A program made the position numbers and the translations under genes. The notes under the pieces were generated by a model. The model saw nothing but the letters and a program-made list of their open reading frames with translations. It did no database searches and was not told the DNA's origin. DNA of 64,000 nt from Amanita rubescens (Eukaryota; Basidiomycota; Agaricomycetes; Agaricales; Amanitaceae): assembly GCA_015039365.1 (NCBI GenBank), contig WION01000002.1, positions 992,001-1,056,000 of the forward strand. The letters run 5' to 3'. Below, one piece after another: positions 1 through 11,227 of the stretch (position 1 is its first letter; every line of letters starts with the position of its first letter).

Positions 1-1481
1 CTTGGGAGCTTGTCCCCAACCAACCCTTCTTCTCCTAGGTATCCCCATCCTACAACCACATCGATCTGGCTTCGCTGGGCCATTCAACCAAGTAAGCTTC
101 CTACCATCCACTTTCTTACTATTCCCGTCACATGTCTCTAGGCTCCGCATTCAGTGTACTCCTTGTGCCCGTCGTACTCTATGCCAACTGGGAGCTCTTA
201 GCTCCACTTGCCTCACCTGGCATTACGAATCCCTTTGCTCCTTTCTTCCTTCTCTCTGGCTTTATCCCTACCTCGTCTCCCAACGATCCCCGCTACTCAA
301 AGTCCTACTTTGATATTCTCTTCGTCGGCTTCTACATCATCTTTTGGTCTCTTATCCGTCAATCCCTGACCATATACGTGTCCCGCCCGGTTGCTCGTTA
401 CTTCAGGATAAGAAAGGAAGCCAAGATCGACCGTTTCGGCGAGCAAACTTATGCCCTCTTCTACTTCTTCGTGTTTGGCGCGTGGGGCCTCGTAAGTGTT
501 CCCCGCCGTTCAAATCACGCGCCGCTCATGGACACGCCAGCGCATCATGTCTCAACTGCCCACTTTTTGGTACCACACAGAGTATTTTTGGATAGGTACG
601 AGTTCCTTCATTCGCGCCCATAGGTTACTAAATCACTTCCGAAAAGATTATCCCCATTGGGATATGAAACCTGAGTTGAAGCGCTATTACCTCATGCAGT
701 CAGCCTACTGGTGTCAGCAGCTTCTCGTTCTCGTGCTCGGACTGGAAAAACCGCGCAAAGACTACCTAGAACTGGTTGCACACCATATAGTCACACTCTG
801 GCTAGTCGGGTATGCCGCATCACCGTCGCGTCATGCCGATCGATCTCTAACACATCTCGCACATTAGGTGGAGTTATTTGGTCAACCTGACTCTGATCGG
901 TAATGCGGTATTTATGAGTATGGACATTCCGGATGCTTTCCTCGCCGTACGTCATTCGGCTTGTCGATCGTTTCATTTGCTTACTTGTACAGTTCTCTAA
1001 ACTTCTTAATTATATTCAATGGAATACTGCAAAATTATATGCCTTTGTGATATTCATGTTTGTCTGGACGTGAGTAATTGAATTATCCACCTTGCTCTGC
1101 TTTAACTCGGTCTAGTTACTTCCGGCATTGGCTTAACTTCAAGATTCTTTGGTCTGTTTGGTTTCACTACGATTTAATCCCGTGAGTATTTCCCTCGCCT
1201 CATTACCCGCGCTGATACTGTCCCAGTGAATCTTCCAAGCAATGGAAACCAGAAGATGGTATTTGGCTAGTGCATTGGATGCGCTACCAAGTCTTTGTGC
1301 CTCTTGTGCTACTGCAATTGCTCAACCTTTTCTGGTACCATTTAATGTGTAAAATTTTAGTAAAGTCAGTCAACTTTCTCATGCACATTGATCATATTTC
1401 TCAATTTTGTACAGGGCTGCAGTGACCCGCACGGCAGATGACGAACGATCTGACGACGAAGGTGACACGAAAGATGATTGA
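1..1481 (+). CDS. LAG1: Ceramide synthase (LAG1/LAC1 family), 5' end missing
   Basis: Ceramide synthase joins a fatty acyl-CoA to a sphingoid base in the ER membrane. Nine exons join in frame at 1-91, 142-491, 541-595, 647-809, 868-946, 993-1069, 1116-1181, 1227-1364 and 1415-1481. The joined protein carries a TLC/LAG1 domain with several hydrophobic helices, the stretch YFWIDYPHW, the catalytic Lag1 motif with two histidines (VAHHIVTLWL) followed by SYLVNLTLIGN, and an acidic tail (DDERSDDEGDTKDD). The frame is open to the left edge (LRWAIQPS region), so the start lies outside the window. The last donor (GTCAGT) is weak and was chosen because it keeps the acidic tail in frame. Family assignment is firm; acyl-chain specificity cannot be read. 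Confidence 0.95.
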
Positions 1482-1525
1482 TACTAGTATAGTACGCGTA
1501 CATGGGTTTAATGGCTACAAATACA

Positions 1526-3020
1526 TCACATTTCAAAATCGTCATCGGCGTCGGCGTCATCGGCTCCATCATTCTTGAACGCTGTACCAGGAGGAAATAC
1601 GCCATCATCCTCCGAGTCCGTCTTTTCTTCCCATGATTTGAACTTCACCTGAACCCCGTCCGACTTGCTTGGCCATCGCTCTTCTCGTTGAGCATCGAGG
1701 GCATTACCACCCGCCATAGACTTGAGAATTTCAAGAGTATACTGATAGTCGCCCGTCAATTATGAATACCCTGGTGATCACAAAGACGTACATATGCGTC
1801 ATTACCAGCATTATGAAGATCCTTTGTGTTGATCTGCATTTGCTTGCATACCCTGTCCAAAGATTTTGTGTTGCCTGTGCTTGAGCCTTCCAAACCAGCA
1901 TACACCTCGGTGGTATCGACGACATAAAGCCCTTCCTCTGGCATCACGTCTGGCAGGAAGTGATTCAAGCCCGACAAGGGTGCATCTATGTCAGGAAACT
2001 TCAAGTACCTAATGGCAACGTCAGAACTAGCAATGTGTATTTCAAAACGACACCAACTTGATATCCTGGTGATGATCGTGGAAGACGAGAAAGACAGGAC
2101 CATGACGACGCAGAGATGAGAACAAATCACCAATTTTCTGCTTGAAAGCGTGTTTAGGCACCACTTCACTTTCACCAAAGTTGTAATTCTTTTAATAATA
2201 AGCGTCAAACATTATTGCATCTCGAAGAAAACTCGACTTACATCGCGACAATCAGGCACGTATTGTCCATTTCGACGATTCATGCGCTCTTTTATGATCA
2301 AGTGACTCATCTCGTCTACTTCTTGGCCATTTTCCCAATGAATCGATCGCCATCCGCATTCGGTAATGATCGTATGGTCCCGTTCCCAAGCCTCGAAATC
2401 AATGGCACACCAGACGCCTTTCTTTTCCTGCCATAAAGCCCTGACGCGCTCGAAAAGTTCCCGGCGATTGGTCAGCGTGGGATTCGAACCCTTGAGTCGC
2501 TTGTTGATCTTTTCGATTTTCTGTCTGCACTTTAGTTCGCGTTCAAAGTCAAACATACGCCAGTGAAGCTGACCTTGATAGCCGATCGTACCGAGCCGCC
2601 GTCTTTGTATTCTACTTTGGTTATATTCTTCAATTCTCCAGTGGTCAGTAGACAATCGGAATAAGGTAACGGTATCATTGTCTTGGTAAGTCCCATCGCG
2701 TGAAGCCAGTACCGCACATAGTCCACCTGCGCAGAAGAGAAGAGTAGGCGCGTTTCGCCAGTCTGAAATTGGCCTAATAGTTGTTAATTAGGATGAATGG
2801 GAACATTGAAGGTTATTATCGGCTACCAAGGTACAATTGAACGCCGTTGACTCCATCGATGTGGAGGGGATGATCAGCGCTAACCAACGCATCGTGTGCT
2901 GTAACGATTTAGATTATTGGTATATCTCAATATATAAGATGATGAACCTAGGATAGCTTTCAAAGGGAATTTATGCTCAGGATTGGGAAGATTTTTGGGC
3001 CTTGTGTGAAACTTGAGCAT
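1526..3020 (-). CDS. DEDDh exonuclease-fold protein (Gfd2/YDR514C-like)
   Basis: The protein resembles the fungal Gfd2/YDR514C family, which has an RNase H-like 3'-5' exonuclease fold. The acidic catalytic set looks complete: D and E in CAIDFEAW, a later aspartate in FHDHHQDIKYL, and the H-x-x-x-x-D pair in HNAGNDAYYTL. At least six exons can be traced. Clear introns fall between DCRD and NYNFGESE, between HQDIK and YLKFPD, and just after NDAY. The tail is acidic (DDADADDDFEM). The start is uncertain: an ATG at 3020 fits the first clear exon, but an exon further upstream is possible. Around 2530-2600 the reading frame changes by one and the intron there is ambiguous (38- or 44-nt options), or a base is missing. 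Substrate unknown. Confidence 0.75.
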
Positions 3021-3241
3021 GATAGGATCGAGATCGGAGCAGTAAAAAAGTATTACCATTCAAACCAAATGTCGGTATATCGATAATAACCAGTAATAAC
3101 GGGCGTAGCTGCAGGCATGTCGAGATGCTGCGGGGAATCGCATCTTATACCTTATATATGGGTGAAGAAGCGTTCTCGGATGTTCACACGATCATCAGGT
3201 GCAAGTTCGGATTCAAAAAGCCACTCGCATAGTAATCTTCC

Positions 3242-3908
3242 ATGGCTCAAACAACTCAGAGGGCGAAAGCTTCTTCTTCAAAACGCAAACTAGAGGATAC
3301 TGCGTCGGATCCTGTGTCTCCCCCGACGAAGCGCAAGAAGACGGCGACTGCCCGTAAGAGCACTGGCGGAAAGGCGCCTCCTCGTCGGACCGAGCCCGAA
3401 AGGGAGCCGCAAGGTGGTGTTTCGTCCAACGTTCATTTCATCCGGCTGACTCTGTCATAGATGAAGGTGCTCATAAGAAACGGCGGTTCCGCCCCGGAAC
3501 AGTAGCTCTTAGGGAAATCCGTAAATACCAAAAGAGCACGGATCTTCTATTGCGAAAACTACCTTTTGCGCGTCTTGTACGTCACGTCGTTCTATTCATT
3601 CATTTCATTTTCACAATACGCGTCTAGGTTCGCGAAATCGCGATGGATATGACAACAGACATGGGCCACTACGGGGATGGAGGCCTTCGCTGGCAAAGTT
3701 CTGCGTTGCTAGCTTTGCAAGAAGCAGCAGAAGCATATTTGGTTGCCCTTTTCGAGGACGCGTGAGTACCGGATACACTTCACGCCCCATATAGTCTTGA
3801 CACATCAATAGAAATCTCTGTGCCATTCATGCAAAACGCGTAACACTCATGACGCGTGATATCCAACTAGCGCGTCGAATACGTGGTCCATGGGGCGGAA
3901 TTTCCTGA
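3242..3908 (+). CDS. CSE4: Centromeric histone H3 variant (CENP-A/Cse4)
   Basis: This is the H3 variant that marks centromeric nucleosomes and nucleates the kinetochore. Exons 3242-3413, 3461-3576, 3628-3761 and 3812-3908 give 172 residues. A basic, unconserved tail of about 75 residues ([13 protein letters not shown] inside it) precedes an H3 fold: [55 protein letters not shown], and [25 protein letters not shown]. Three features separate it from canonical H3. The tail lacks the H3 ARTKQTARKS start. Loop 1 is lengthened ([18 protein letters not shown], versus the shorter KTDLRFQSSA in H3). The alpha-N helix region differs as well. Loop 1 extension is a hallmark of CENP-A. All splice junctions are canonical. 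Confidence 0.93.
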
Positions 3909-4191
3909 TGATGTGGCTCTATTCTCCTATCTAATTTCTATATATTATTTAAGCAGTTTCGCGGGTGGTATACGTGTGCATGTACGCTAGTGTTGTTAAA
4001 CAATTAACAATCTTCAGTAGGAATATAATCTGTAGGTTGACTAGTCAGCACAACATGCTTCTTAACGATGCCATTGAAAGGGTCATATTAGATCAAGGAA
4101 CTTTCGTTGGGTCCCACTGAAGATAGAGGTCCCTCTGAACCACTGTTTGATCATTCCCGTCGCCAAAACTCGAGTACTTACTTAACGACGT

Positions 4192-5287
4192 TGTTTCAAT
4201 GGCTTCTCGGGCTTGACCATCGGAGATAATGACTCTGCAGACTCAAGCCGTCTCTTCCGCCGCGCGTCCAACCAATCCATTATCCAGGTTTGGGCCAAGC
4301 CGAAAGCTGCAGAGCTAACCCAGTACAGTTGAATACTCTGAATACTGTTAAAAAAATTATGTAGACATCTAGAGGTAAACTTACCCCAGGCGTCACCGCT
4401 GCAACAATGATTCGAGCTACCGACAAGAAACGAAGAGTCGTTTTGATGATTTTCTGGGGTCGTATAATGCGGGCCCCTTTTCCCAGTTCTGCATGTTTTT
4501 TTTCGTTCGTTTCTTGTATCTTCTGTACTCGCTCACGCTCTGCGGCCGTCATAAACCAGGTGCTAGACTCCACATTGGCCATTGTGAGTATTCCGAGAAT
4601 GATAGGTAGCGTCATAGTAGGGTCAGGATTGGCTAACGTTGAAAGCATTGCGAAGGATTCCGAGTCAAAGGGCGTTGGGTCGACAGACAGTCGTCCGAGA
4701 GCAATTGTGGTTATTACGAACACTGGCAACTGAGTTAACGGCGGTATAATGATTGAAGGCAAAGGACTGCAGCGATGCTTTGCGAAAAGCTCTTTACGGT
4801 GTTTTGTCAACTACCATACATCAGTTTCATGTGGATTGTGAATCAAGAAACAGGACATACCTGCGCGACGGTCCTCTTCATAAGAATTTCTTTAAGAGTC
4901 TCCCTGTCGCCGCGAATCCTTTCCTTTTGCATGTCTTGAAAAACTTGTTTTGCAACGTCAGGTTTCATTTTTTCAACTTGCGGGACCACAACTTCTTCTA
5001 TTTTTCGAATGCGTCGACGCCCCTACAGAAAGAAAATCAGCATGTTTATATATATTAACAGCTGCAGCTCGACGCACCCATATTGCAATTGGAAGCAAAG
5101 CAACACGAGTTACCACTGTCGTCAAGATGATCGTCGTCGCGTATGGTGGTAGTGACGGTGGTAATGGTAAAGCAAGCGCCAAGTCTAGGAAACCATCGCA
5201 GAGGCCTTGCATGAATTTTCTCTGCTGAATGCGAACATGGCGTTGGTAGTACGGAGGTCGAGTGCAAGCAGTGCGCAAGGCAAGCAT
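4192..5287 (-). CDS. COX18: Mitochondrial inner-membrane insertase COX18 (Oxa1/YidC family)
   Basis: Oxa1-family protein with the insertase core, predicted in the mitochondrial inner membrane. Cox18 exports the C-terminal tail of Cox2. The protein reads from MLALRTACTRPP through a first membrane segment (YATTIILTTVVTRVALLPIAIW), a charged matrix loop (QVEKMKPDVAKQVFQDM), a second segment (PPLTQLPVFVITTIALGRL), and later segments around MTLPIILGILTMA and LYWVSSAAFGLAQTW. The length of about 300 residues and the short positively charged tail fit Cox18 better than the longer Oxa1, although this is a judgement. The ATG at 5287 is the only true start here; the frame is open slightly further upstream but without an ATG. 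The last intron uses a downstream acceptor (TTCAG) to stay in frame. Confidence 0.85.
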
Positions 5288-5454
5288 AAACAACAATAGC
5301 AAATTTTAACTTCCTCGCCAGCTATCGCGTACTTTTATGTAGTGTATCGCATGCTATTGCAGTTGTATAATAAGAAACGCATTCACAAGACAGCATGCAC
5401 CCGGGTTCAGTTATGCCTTAGACTGCCACCACCTCCTGTACCTCCCCAAATCTA

Positions 5455-6227
5455 TCAGAACGCCATCTGGTGCGGGTACTGACCCTTCGACAATCCCCAG
5501 CTAGCCTTCAGATATTTACCCAGTGCGCTTGTTTTCTTGACAGCCGCAATGATGACTGCGTCGACGGTCTTCTGATCTGCTGTCCGCGATTCTGGTAGTG
5601 GCTCCTTCGCCTTTGGCTTTCCCTCCTCAAAGAACTCCTCTTCGGCCGATCGTGCACCCTTGGCACGCGCCTTGGCGAAGTATGCGTCGTTGATTTTATC
5701 GTCAACCTGAGGATCACACACTCTCAGCAACGTATTCCAATCATATACCGATGACGAACCTTGAAGTCGCCAAGGTCAACCTTTGTCGAGGTCGCGATGA
5801 CATATGCCTGGTTAACCCTTCTCAACGGGATGCCGTTGACTTTGTAAGGGCCTGTGATCAACAAAAGACCACTGTCGAGCTGCTTCAAAAATACCACCCG
5901 CTTGCCCCTGAAACGGCCAGCAAGTAGTATTAGGACGGTACCAGGTGTGATGGATTGGCGGAGGGGAGCTGTTTTTGGTGATTTGCGTGTCTTCTTGGGC
6001 TGACGGAACGTCTTCTGCGGGGTAATAGCGTGGTGCTTTGGATATGGGGACAAGGCGCTTCCCGCCGTTCTTGTCACCGCCAACTTGACATTTCGATAAC
6101 CTCGGCTGAAGGCCTCATTTGCAGGCTGCACACTCTTTCTGGGTCCCTTCCAGAGACCACGTTTGGCGAATACCTGAGAGCGAGAGAGGCGCCCAACACC
6201 GGGAACAAGTTCTTTACTTCTGGCCAT
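5455..6227 (-). CDS. RPL6: 60S ribosomal protein eL6
   Basis: Large-subunit ribosomal protein eL6. Two exons (6227-5760 and 5706-5455) give 239 residues. The signature [20 protein letters not shown] is followed by [16 protein letters not shown] and [19 protein letters not shown], which align with the fungal eL6 core. The C-terminal half carries [16 protein letters not shown] and ends in GQYPHQMAF. The N-terminal 90 residues are basic and longer than in budding yeast, as in other eL6 proteins. The gene is divergent from the pyrimidine nucleotidase at 6432, about 200 bp away. A TA-rich, short intergenic region separates its stop from COX18 downstream on the same strand. Confidence 0.95.
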
Positions 6228-6431
6228 CTGAGAAAGGATTATTACACTTGTGTGAATGGAATGATTGAGTAGCTTACTATTGCTCTTGAGGTCGTCGTCG
6301 AGGCCGATGCCGATAATACCTTTGGAGACAACTGAGGCCGCTTTGTGGCTTGAAAGCTACACAGTTGAACTCGGCAATCACCGGAACTATCCGATAGGTT
6401 GGCATGTGCATTACGTAATTATTACCACTTC

Positions 6432-7372
6432 ATGTCAGCCTTGCAAGATGACCGCGTTATGGTCTGGTTTGACATCGATAATACCCTGTATTCTGCAAGT
6501 ACCAAGATATCGCATTCGATGGGAGAACGAATTCATGGTTGGCTCTTACAATGCCGCGATGCACGCCTACTAACTAACCATCCTCTAGCTTACTTTGTCA
6601 GTCTCGGTCTAGCGCACGATGAAGCAGCGGAACTACATCATCATTATTATACCGAATACGGGCTTGCTCTCCGTGGCCTCACCCGCCATCATGACGTCGG
6701 TAACTCTATTCCACGCCTTTCCGTACCATGCACATAAGTGTCCGTTATTAGATCCGTTAGAATTTGATCGCCTATGTGATGGCTCTCTTCCGCTCGAAGA
6801 AATGATCAAGTTTGATCCCGAGCTTGTGAAACTGTTCGAGGACATCGATCGCACCAAAGCGCGTGTCTGGGCTCTCACGAATGCATACAAGCCGGTAAGC
6901 TTTACGCGAGTCCGATGTCATTATTCTCACTTCTCAGCACGCGCAACGTGTCTTGCGCATACTTCAACTCGAGAACTTGATAGATGGATTGGTATATTGC
7001 GATTATGAAATCAAGGACTTTGCGTGTAAACCAGAACCCGAGTACTATGAATTAGTATGTTCCCTCCGTTGCGAGATATATAACTGACTACAATATGAAT
7101 AAGGCTATGCAACAAGCAGGTGTAACGGATCCATCGAAATGCTACTTTGTCGACGACAGTATACGAAATGTAGTTGCTGCCCGTTCTCAGGGATGGGGAC
7201 ACTGTGTTCATTTTTACGAGAAAGGGCTGGAGGTACAGAGGGCGGAAAGAAGATGCGACTTGATGGTACGGTTGGCAGTGGCGTCGGACAGGATGGAAAC
7301 CTTGACATTGCAGAGATCAGCGATCTTCGGCAGCTTAGAGAGGTGTGGCCAGAGATATTCAGGAGCACTTAG
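6432..7372 (+). CDS. SDT1: Pyrimidine 5'-nucleotidase, HAD superfamily (SDT1/SSM1-like)
   Basis: HAD phosphatase of the Sdt1 type, which dephosphorylates pyrimidine (and NMN-type) nucleotides. HAD motif I is FDIDNTLY, starting at about residue 9. A helical cap contains HHYYTEYGLALRGL; motif II is ALTNAY; the motif III/IV region is ACKPEPEYYELA, then CYFVDDSIRNVVAA. Introns at 6538-6588 and 6700-6751 and two more before residue ~130 join in frame. Near 7228-7252 the frame changes from the GHCVHFYEKGLE exon to GGKKMRLDG and the C-terminal LRQLREVWPEIF. The only GT-AG option is a 17-20 nt intron, so a one-base assembly gap is more likely. Only 68 bp separate its stop from the next gene. Confidence 0.88.
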
Positions 7373-7440
7373 TGAAATGTACCCATAGTACCGTGTAATA
7401 TACAAATAGATTACCCGGATCTCCTAATAAACGTAAATTA

Positions 7441-7922
7441 ATGGAATTCACGCCACGCCACTCACAGCCATTCACCATCCAACAGGCTATTGGATTCGAC
7501 GTATCCGTCATCAACGAAGGTATGGCTAATCAGTCACAGCAGTTCCCCTCTAATTAGCCCCAGAAATCGCGCGTCTACAGAATTCAGTTGCTCATCTGGG
7601 AGAAACGCAAGATCTGCTACGGGAACATCTTTCCTCCGAAGGACATGATGCAGAGTTGGCTGCAGTTCTGAACGAAAATGAAACAGTGATGTAGGCTTTG
7701 AATACATTCTAAACGGTGCCCCGAGTGACGGTAATCCCCTGCAGAGCCTCTCAGCAGGAACGCGTTTCAATGCTCCAGTTTGCTCTTCGAGAGAAAGGAG
7801 TCGTTGGCGGTGCTCACTACGTATCTCCTTCTAGCACACCTCCTGCACGCTGTGCACTACCATCATTACAAGCCGATCAGCGGCCCGAGACTATCCATGA
7901 ACAAGGCGGTGTTGACTTGTAA
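7441..7922 (+). CDS. Small coiled-coil protein, Tma17/Adc17-like proteasome-assembly chaperone
   Basis: Three exons (7441-7519, 7558-7690, 7745-7922) give 129 residues. The first intron is only 38 bp. The middle forms a two-helix coiled-coil pattern: INEAPEIARLQNSVAHL, then LLREHLSSEGHDAELAAVL, then ENETVIASQQERVSMLQFAL. This arrangement, a pair of helices linked by an ENE-VI-x-x-ER motif, resembles fungal Tma17/Adc17, which aids assembly of the proteasome base by binding an Rpt6 ATPase. The match is from memory of the motif pattern, so the functional call is tentative; a prefoldin-like small protein is the main alternative. The tail after residue 95 is Ser/Pro-rich and probably disordered. 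Confidence 0.6.
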
Positions 7923-8352
7923 TACAACTATGTGATCTGTATCTTTATCTTATTGTGAAAGTCAAAGGCAACATATATGTACAACGTACAGTTCGCAAGT
8001 GTTTTGCTCAGAAGAATATCGAGGGTATTTGGGTGTGTGTGAGTGCAGGAACATGCTTTGAGTGCCCTTGAAGAGTAAAATGAAGGAACCAGCGGGCAGA
8101 AATGATGGAATAATTAAGTATTTAAAAGTCCAAAAGTCTAGTTGAATGACATGGTTAAGTATGAAATAGTGTTGCGGGGAAGTGATAAGTTTTAGGGTAG
8201 GGAAAGTGAGATGGTGAAAATACATTGTTACAGGCGATTGTTCTAGCGTCATGAATGGCATCAATTGATTGTTATGAAGTCCTTTGGAAATGCGAAATAG
8301 CGGTGGCAGCCCACGGACCTATAGAGATCGAGTCGGCTTTGGACATTCACCG
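7923..8352. other. Convergent intergenic region
   Basis: 430 bp between the stops of the Tma17-like gene and the orphan gene on the minus strand. It is AT-rich with no supportable coding exon on either strand and probably holds both 3' UTRs. Confidence 0.6.
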
Positions 8353-10994
8353 TTAAAGGATGAATGTTTGCTTGCGACCATGGTTGGTGCCATGGGCGCC
8401 GTTTTCTTGTCGCGTGAGTGGCATGGACATCGGTAACCGACCACTTTGCGTTGGGAGTGCCGTCCACGGGCTAGGGAGTTGCACTTGCTGCTGCGGAATG
8501 GCTTGTAGCCTGCCTCTTGCGCTCCTGGATGTGGCTAGCGAGGCAGACGTCGCCTCGGGACGATCACCTTTCGGTACCTGAGGCGGCATGCTTGCCCGAC
8601 GAGACTCTGTGTGAGGAACGGTGGAATGGCGCCCGGATGGGGATGCTGCGAAGAAGCCGGACGACCAGGAAGACGAAGGGGATGGAGAACTCGAAGATCC
8701 GATTCGTCGGGATTGATCGTCGCGTTCAGAGCTAGAATTGATCGACGTTCCAACAGGAGACGATGATGAGTTGGAGCGCCCTGGCGAGGATTGCCTGGAG
8801 GAACGACGGGGGTACTGCTGCATCATGAAAGGTGGTACAGGTGGCAATAACGGCATGTCCATAGAAAATGAGGGATCCATCGGTAACCTATAAGGAGGCA
8901 TAACATGCATTGACGGAACCGCCAAGAAGTTGTTCGGCCACATCGGATACGTAGGGTTTCGGGCAGTTGGGGGTCTGAGATAGCCTTGTGCCACAGCAGA
9001 ATCGCGCTTGCCTCTACTTCCAGAGAGCCCATCCTCTGATTGAGAAGAAGGACGCAGTGGATAAGTCCTTCCCCCAGTTGGTTGCCCAGTGTCACTTGGT
9101 GCTCTCGAACTGCCGGATGAAGAGTGAGGTGGAGATCCAGGGCTGGACGACGCCCTTCCGTGAACTCGGCATGTCGTACAGAGAACCTGACCCGTACCTT
9201 GATTCACGAAATTTGGAAGTGTGATCCATGTCACGTAAAGAGACTGACGATGACGACTGATGCGGGTAAGCTGCCTGTCGTACCATTTGATGCCCCTGCT
9301 CTGTTCGATTCTCTTCGTACCCTCGCCGCAGCGACTTGCTCTAGATAAATGCGTTGCTTTCGCTCATCTTCTTTGGCTTTCCTTTCTTGCAGAGCTTTCT
9401 CCCTTTCCATGCGTTCTAGTTCTCTTCTCCGTCTTTCATCCTCAGCTGCTTGTGAAGCTTGTCTCGCTTCAAGCTCTCGACGCCGTTGTTCACTGGAGAG
9501 GAACCTAGCCCTCTCCTCCCGTTTTCTTTTCATGCGAATGATATGTAATGGAAGGGCATCGTCTTCGTCTTCGGCGAAATGCACACCTCTCCGGACAAGA
9601 CGTGGCGCTGTTCCCACTTCCGTATTTAGCCTTCCATTTTCCTCTCTATTAGATGTAGACGACAATGCATCGTTCCTCAACGGCGACGGAACAGCCGAAA
9701 CGTGACTACGGACAAGAATCGAAGCTGACAACGCTTATCAGGCGATGTAGAGCAAGAATATAATGAACGTACGCGACATATGGCTGAGGCTTGATGGAAG
9801 TTGGGAAGTAGACGCAGTTTCGGAATTTAGCTGAGAAGAGGGCGGTACGATGGTCACAACCGGTACATCTGTCTTTGCCGAGGTGTCGGAAACGTAATAA
9901 TCCGGATACGCCAGAATGTCTAATATCTCCGAATATTCGAGTGCGGCAACTCCGAGAGAACTACCGGTAATCCGCTGTGCCTGGACCCCTCCCTCAGAAG
10001 GAAGGTACTCGCTATACTTATCTTCGAAACAGCCTCGCTTGATCCAGCGCCTGATGCCTACGCTGAAAGCAGTAATCTGCAGTTCGGATGGCCGTACTGT
10101 GACGTGGGCGGGTAGTGAGGCCAATGGATCGATGGGGATGGGCTCGCGGCTTGTGATAACAGTAGGGAATGGCATCGGATGGCGTCTCTTCCACGCGTCG
10201 CAGAAGCCGCTTCTGGAACAGATTGTATCGTATCGATCTTTTCTGCGGCAACTCGGTACTGGCGTTGCAGGATCTAGGATAAAAGGGCCCAGTAGACGGG
10301 GACGCATGTGGGTAAGACACCGGGATCGGTTGCAACTTGCTCTCAATCAAGACACGCATATTTTGTCTAGCAGCTGCCGGTGATACATATGATGGTACGA
10401 TGCACCGGACTATGTGGCCGATTGAAAGCGCCCGATACAGCCTCGTTTTCAGGACCCAGTCAACATGTCGTCAAGAATATCATAAAAATCTGCTTTCGGT
10501 TCCCCCTCAGCTGTTCGGTGCAGGAGCGGTGATACGTCGCTCGGTCTTATGGCGTGCGATATTGAAGGGGAATCAGGCCATGCCCTTGACAAAGGCTGAG
10601 TCAGGTCCTTTGCGGCAGCCGTGGGTGCTTTCTTGATAACCCACATGTTCCATTTATTCCTAAGGGTGGAAGGGACGCCTCCCATATGTTCATCATCCGG
10701 GGTTTGAGGGTTATTCTCAACAGAGCCGGCAGAGGACGAAGCGGAGGAAGAATGAGGATGGTCGCTATTTACGCTTAGCTGTGGCGTTGACGGGGAGGAG
10801 GTTATGGGAGAGAACGCGGGAGCTTGTGTGGATGACGAGATTGATGTAAAGGATTTGATGCGAAGGGAGTGGGAAGACTTGCGACCCTTCCTAGTCGTAA
10901 CAAGGGCCCCATTTGCAGAAGACGCGTCTTGGGTGGGCTCGGAATCGTCTTGCTTGTCGCGTTTGAATGAGAGAGCCTTAACAAAACGACGCAT
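8353..10994 (-). CDS. Conserved basidiomycete orphan protein, disordered with a charged coiled coil; frame broken
   Basis: Large protein of unknown function belonging to a family I recall only from basidiomycete genomes. In order it has a basic start (MRRFVKALSFKRDK), a Ser-rich linker, and KWNMWVIKKAP. A globular stretch follows with YPRSCNASTELP and then FSVGIRRWIKRGCFED plus ITGSSLGVAALEYSEILD. Next come PSPLRNDALS, RGVHFAEDEDDALPL, a long Glu/Arg coiled coil (REERARFLSSEQRRRELEAR), a Pro/Ser-rich part with MDMPLLPPVPPFMMQQ, and a conserved end LPSPWTALPTQSGRLP. One clean intron joins SHMS to SILVRSH near 9727-9774. At about 10450, 10180, 9280 and 9200 the frame changes without a convincing intron, so the model is approximate. 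No enzyme motif is visible. Confidence 0.7.
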
Positions 10995-11227
10995 GGTTAT
11001 ATGACGAGATTCAGAGGAGGAAGAACATGGGAGAAGGTGGTGATCTAGGTCCTTGGATAAAGGAAATCAGGTATATAAGGGCTGGAAGAGAAAAAAGATA
11101 CTCACTGCAGACGGAGAGGGGTAAAGCAGAGGAGCAAGGAACGAACAGGGCAAACTGAGTGAGTGAGGCTGACGGTGAGAGAGGGAACCCGGTGACAAAA
11201 CAGCGGGCCACGTGGTGTCACGTTCTT

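Noticed and set aside
2470..2500. A tRNA B-box-like sequence on the minus strand (GGTTCGAATCC)
   Set aside because: It lies inside a well-supported coding exon (KGSNPT) and there is no A box or cloverleaf upstream.
5287..5302. Upstream start of COX18 at 5302
   Set aside because: The codon there is TTG, not ATG; the first ATG is at 5287.
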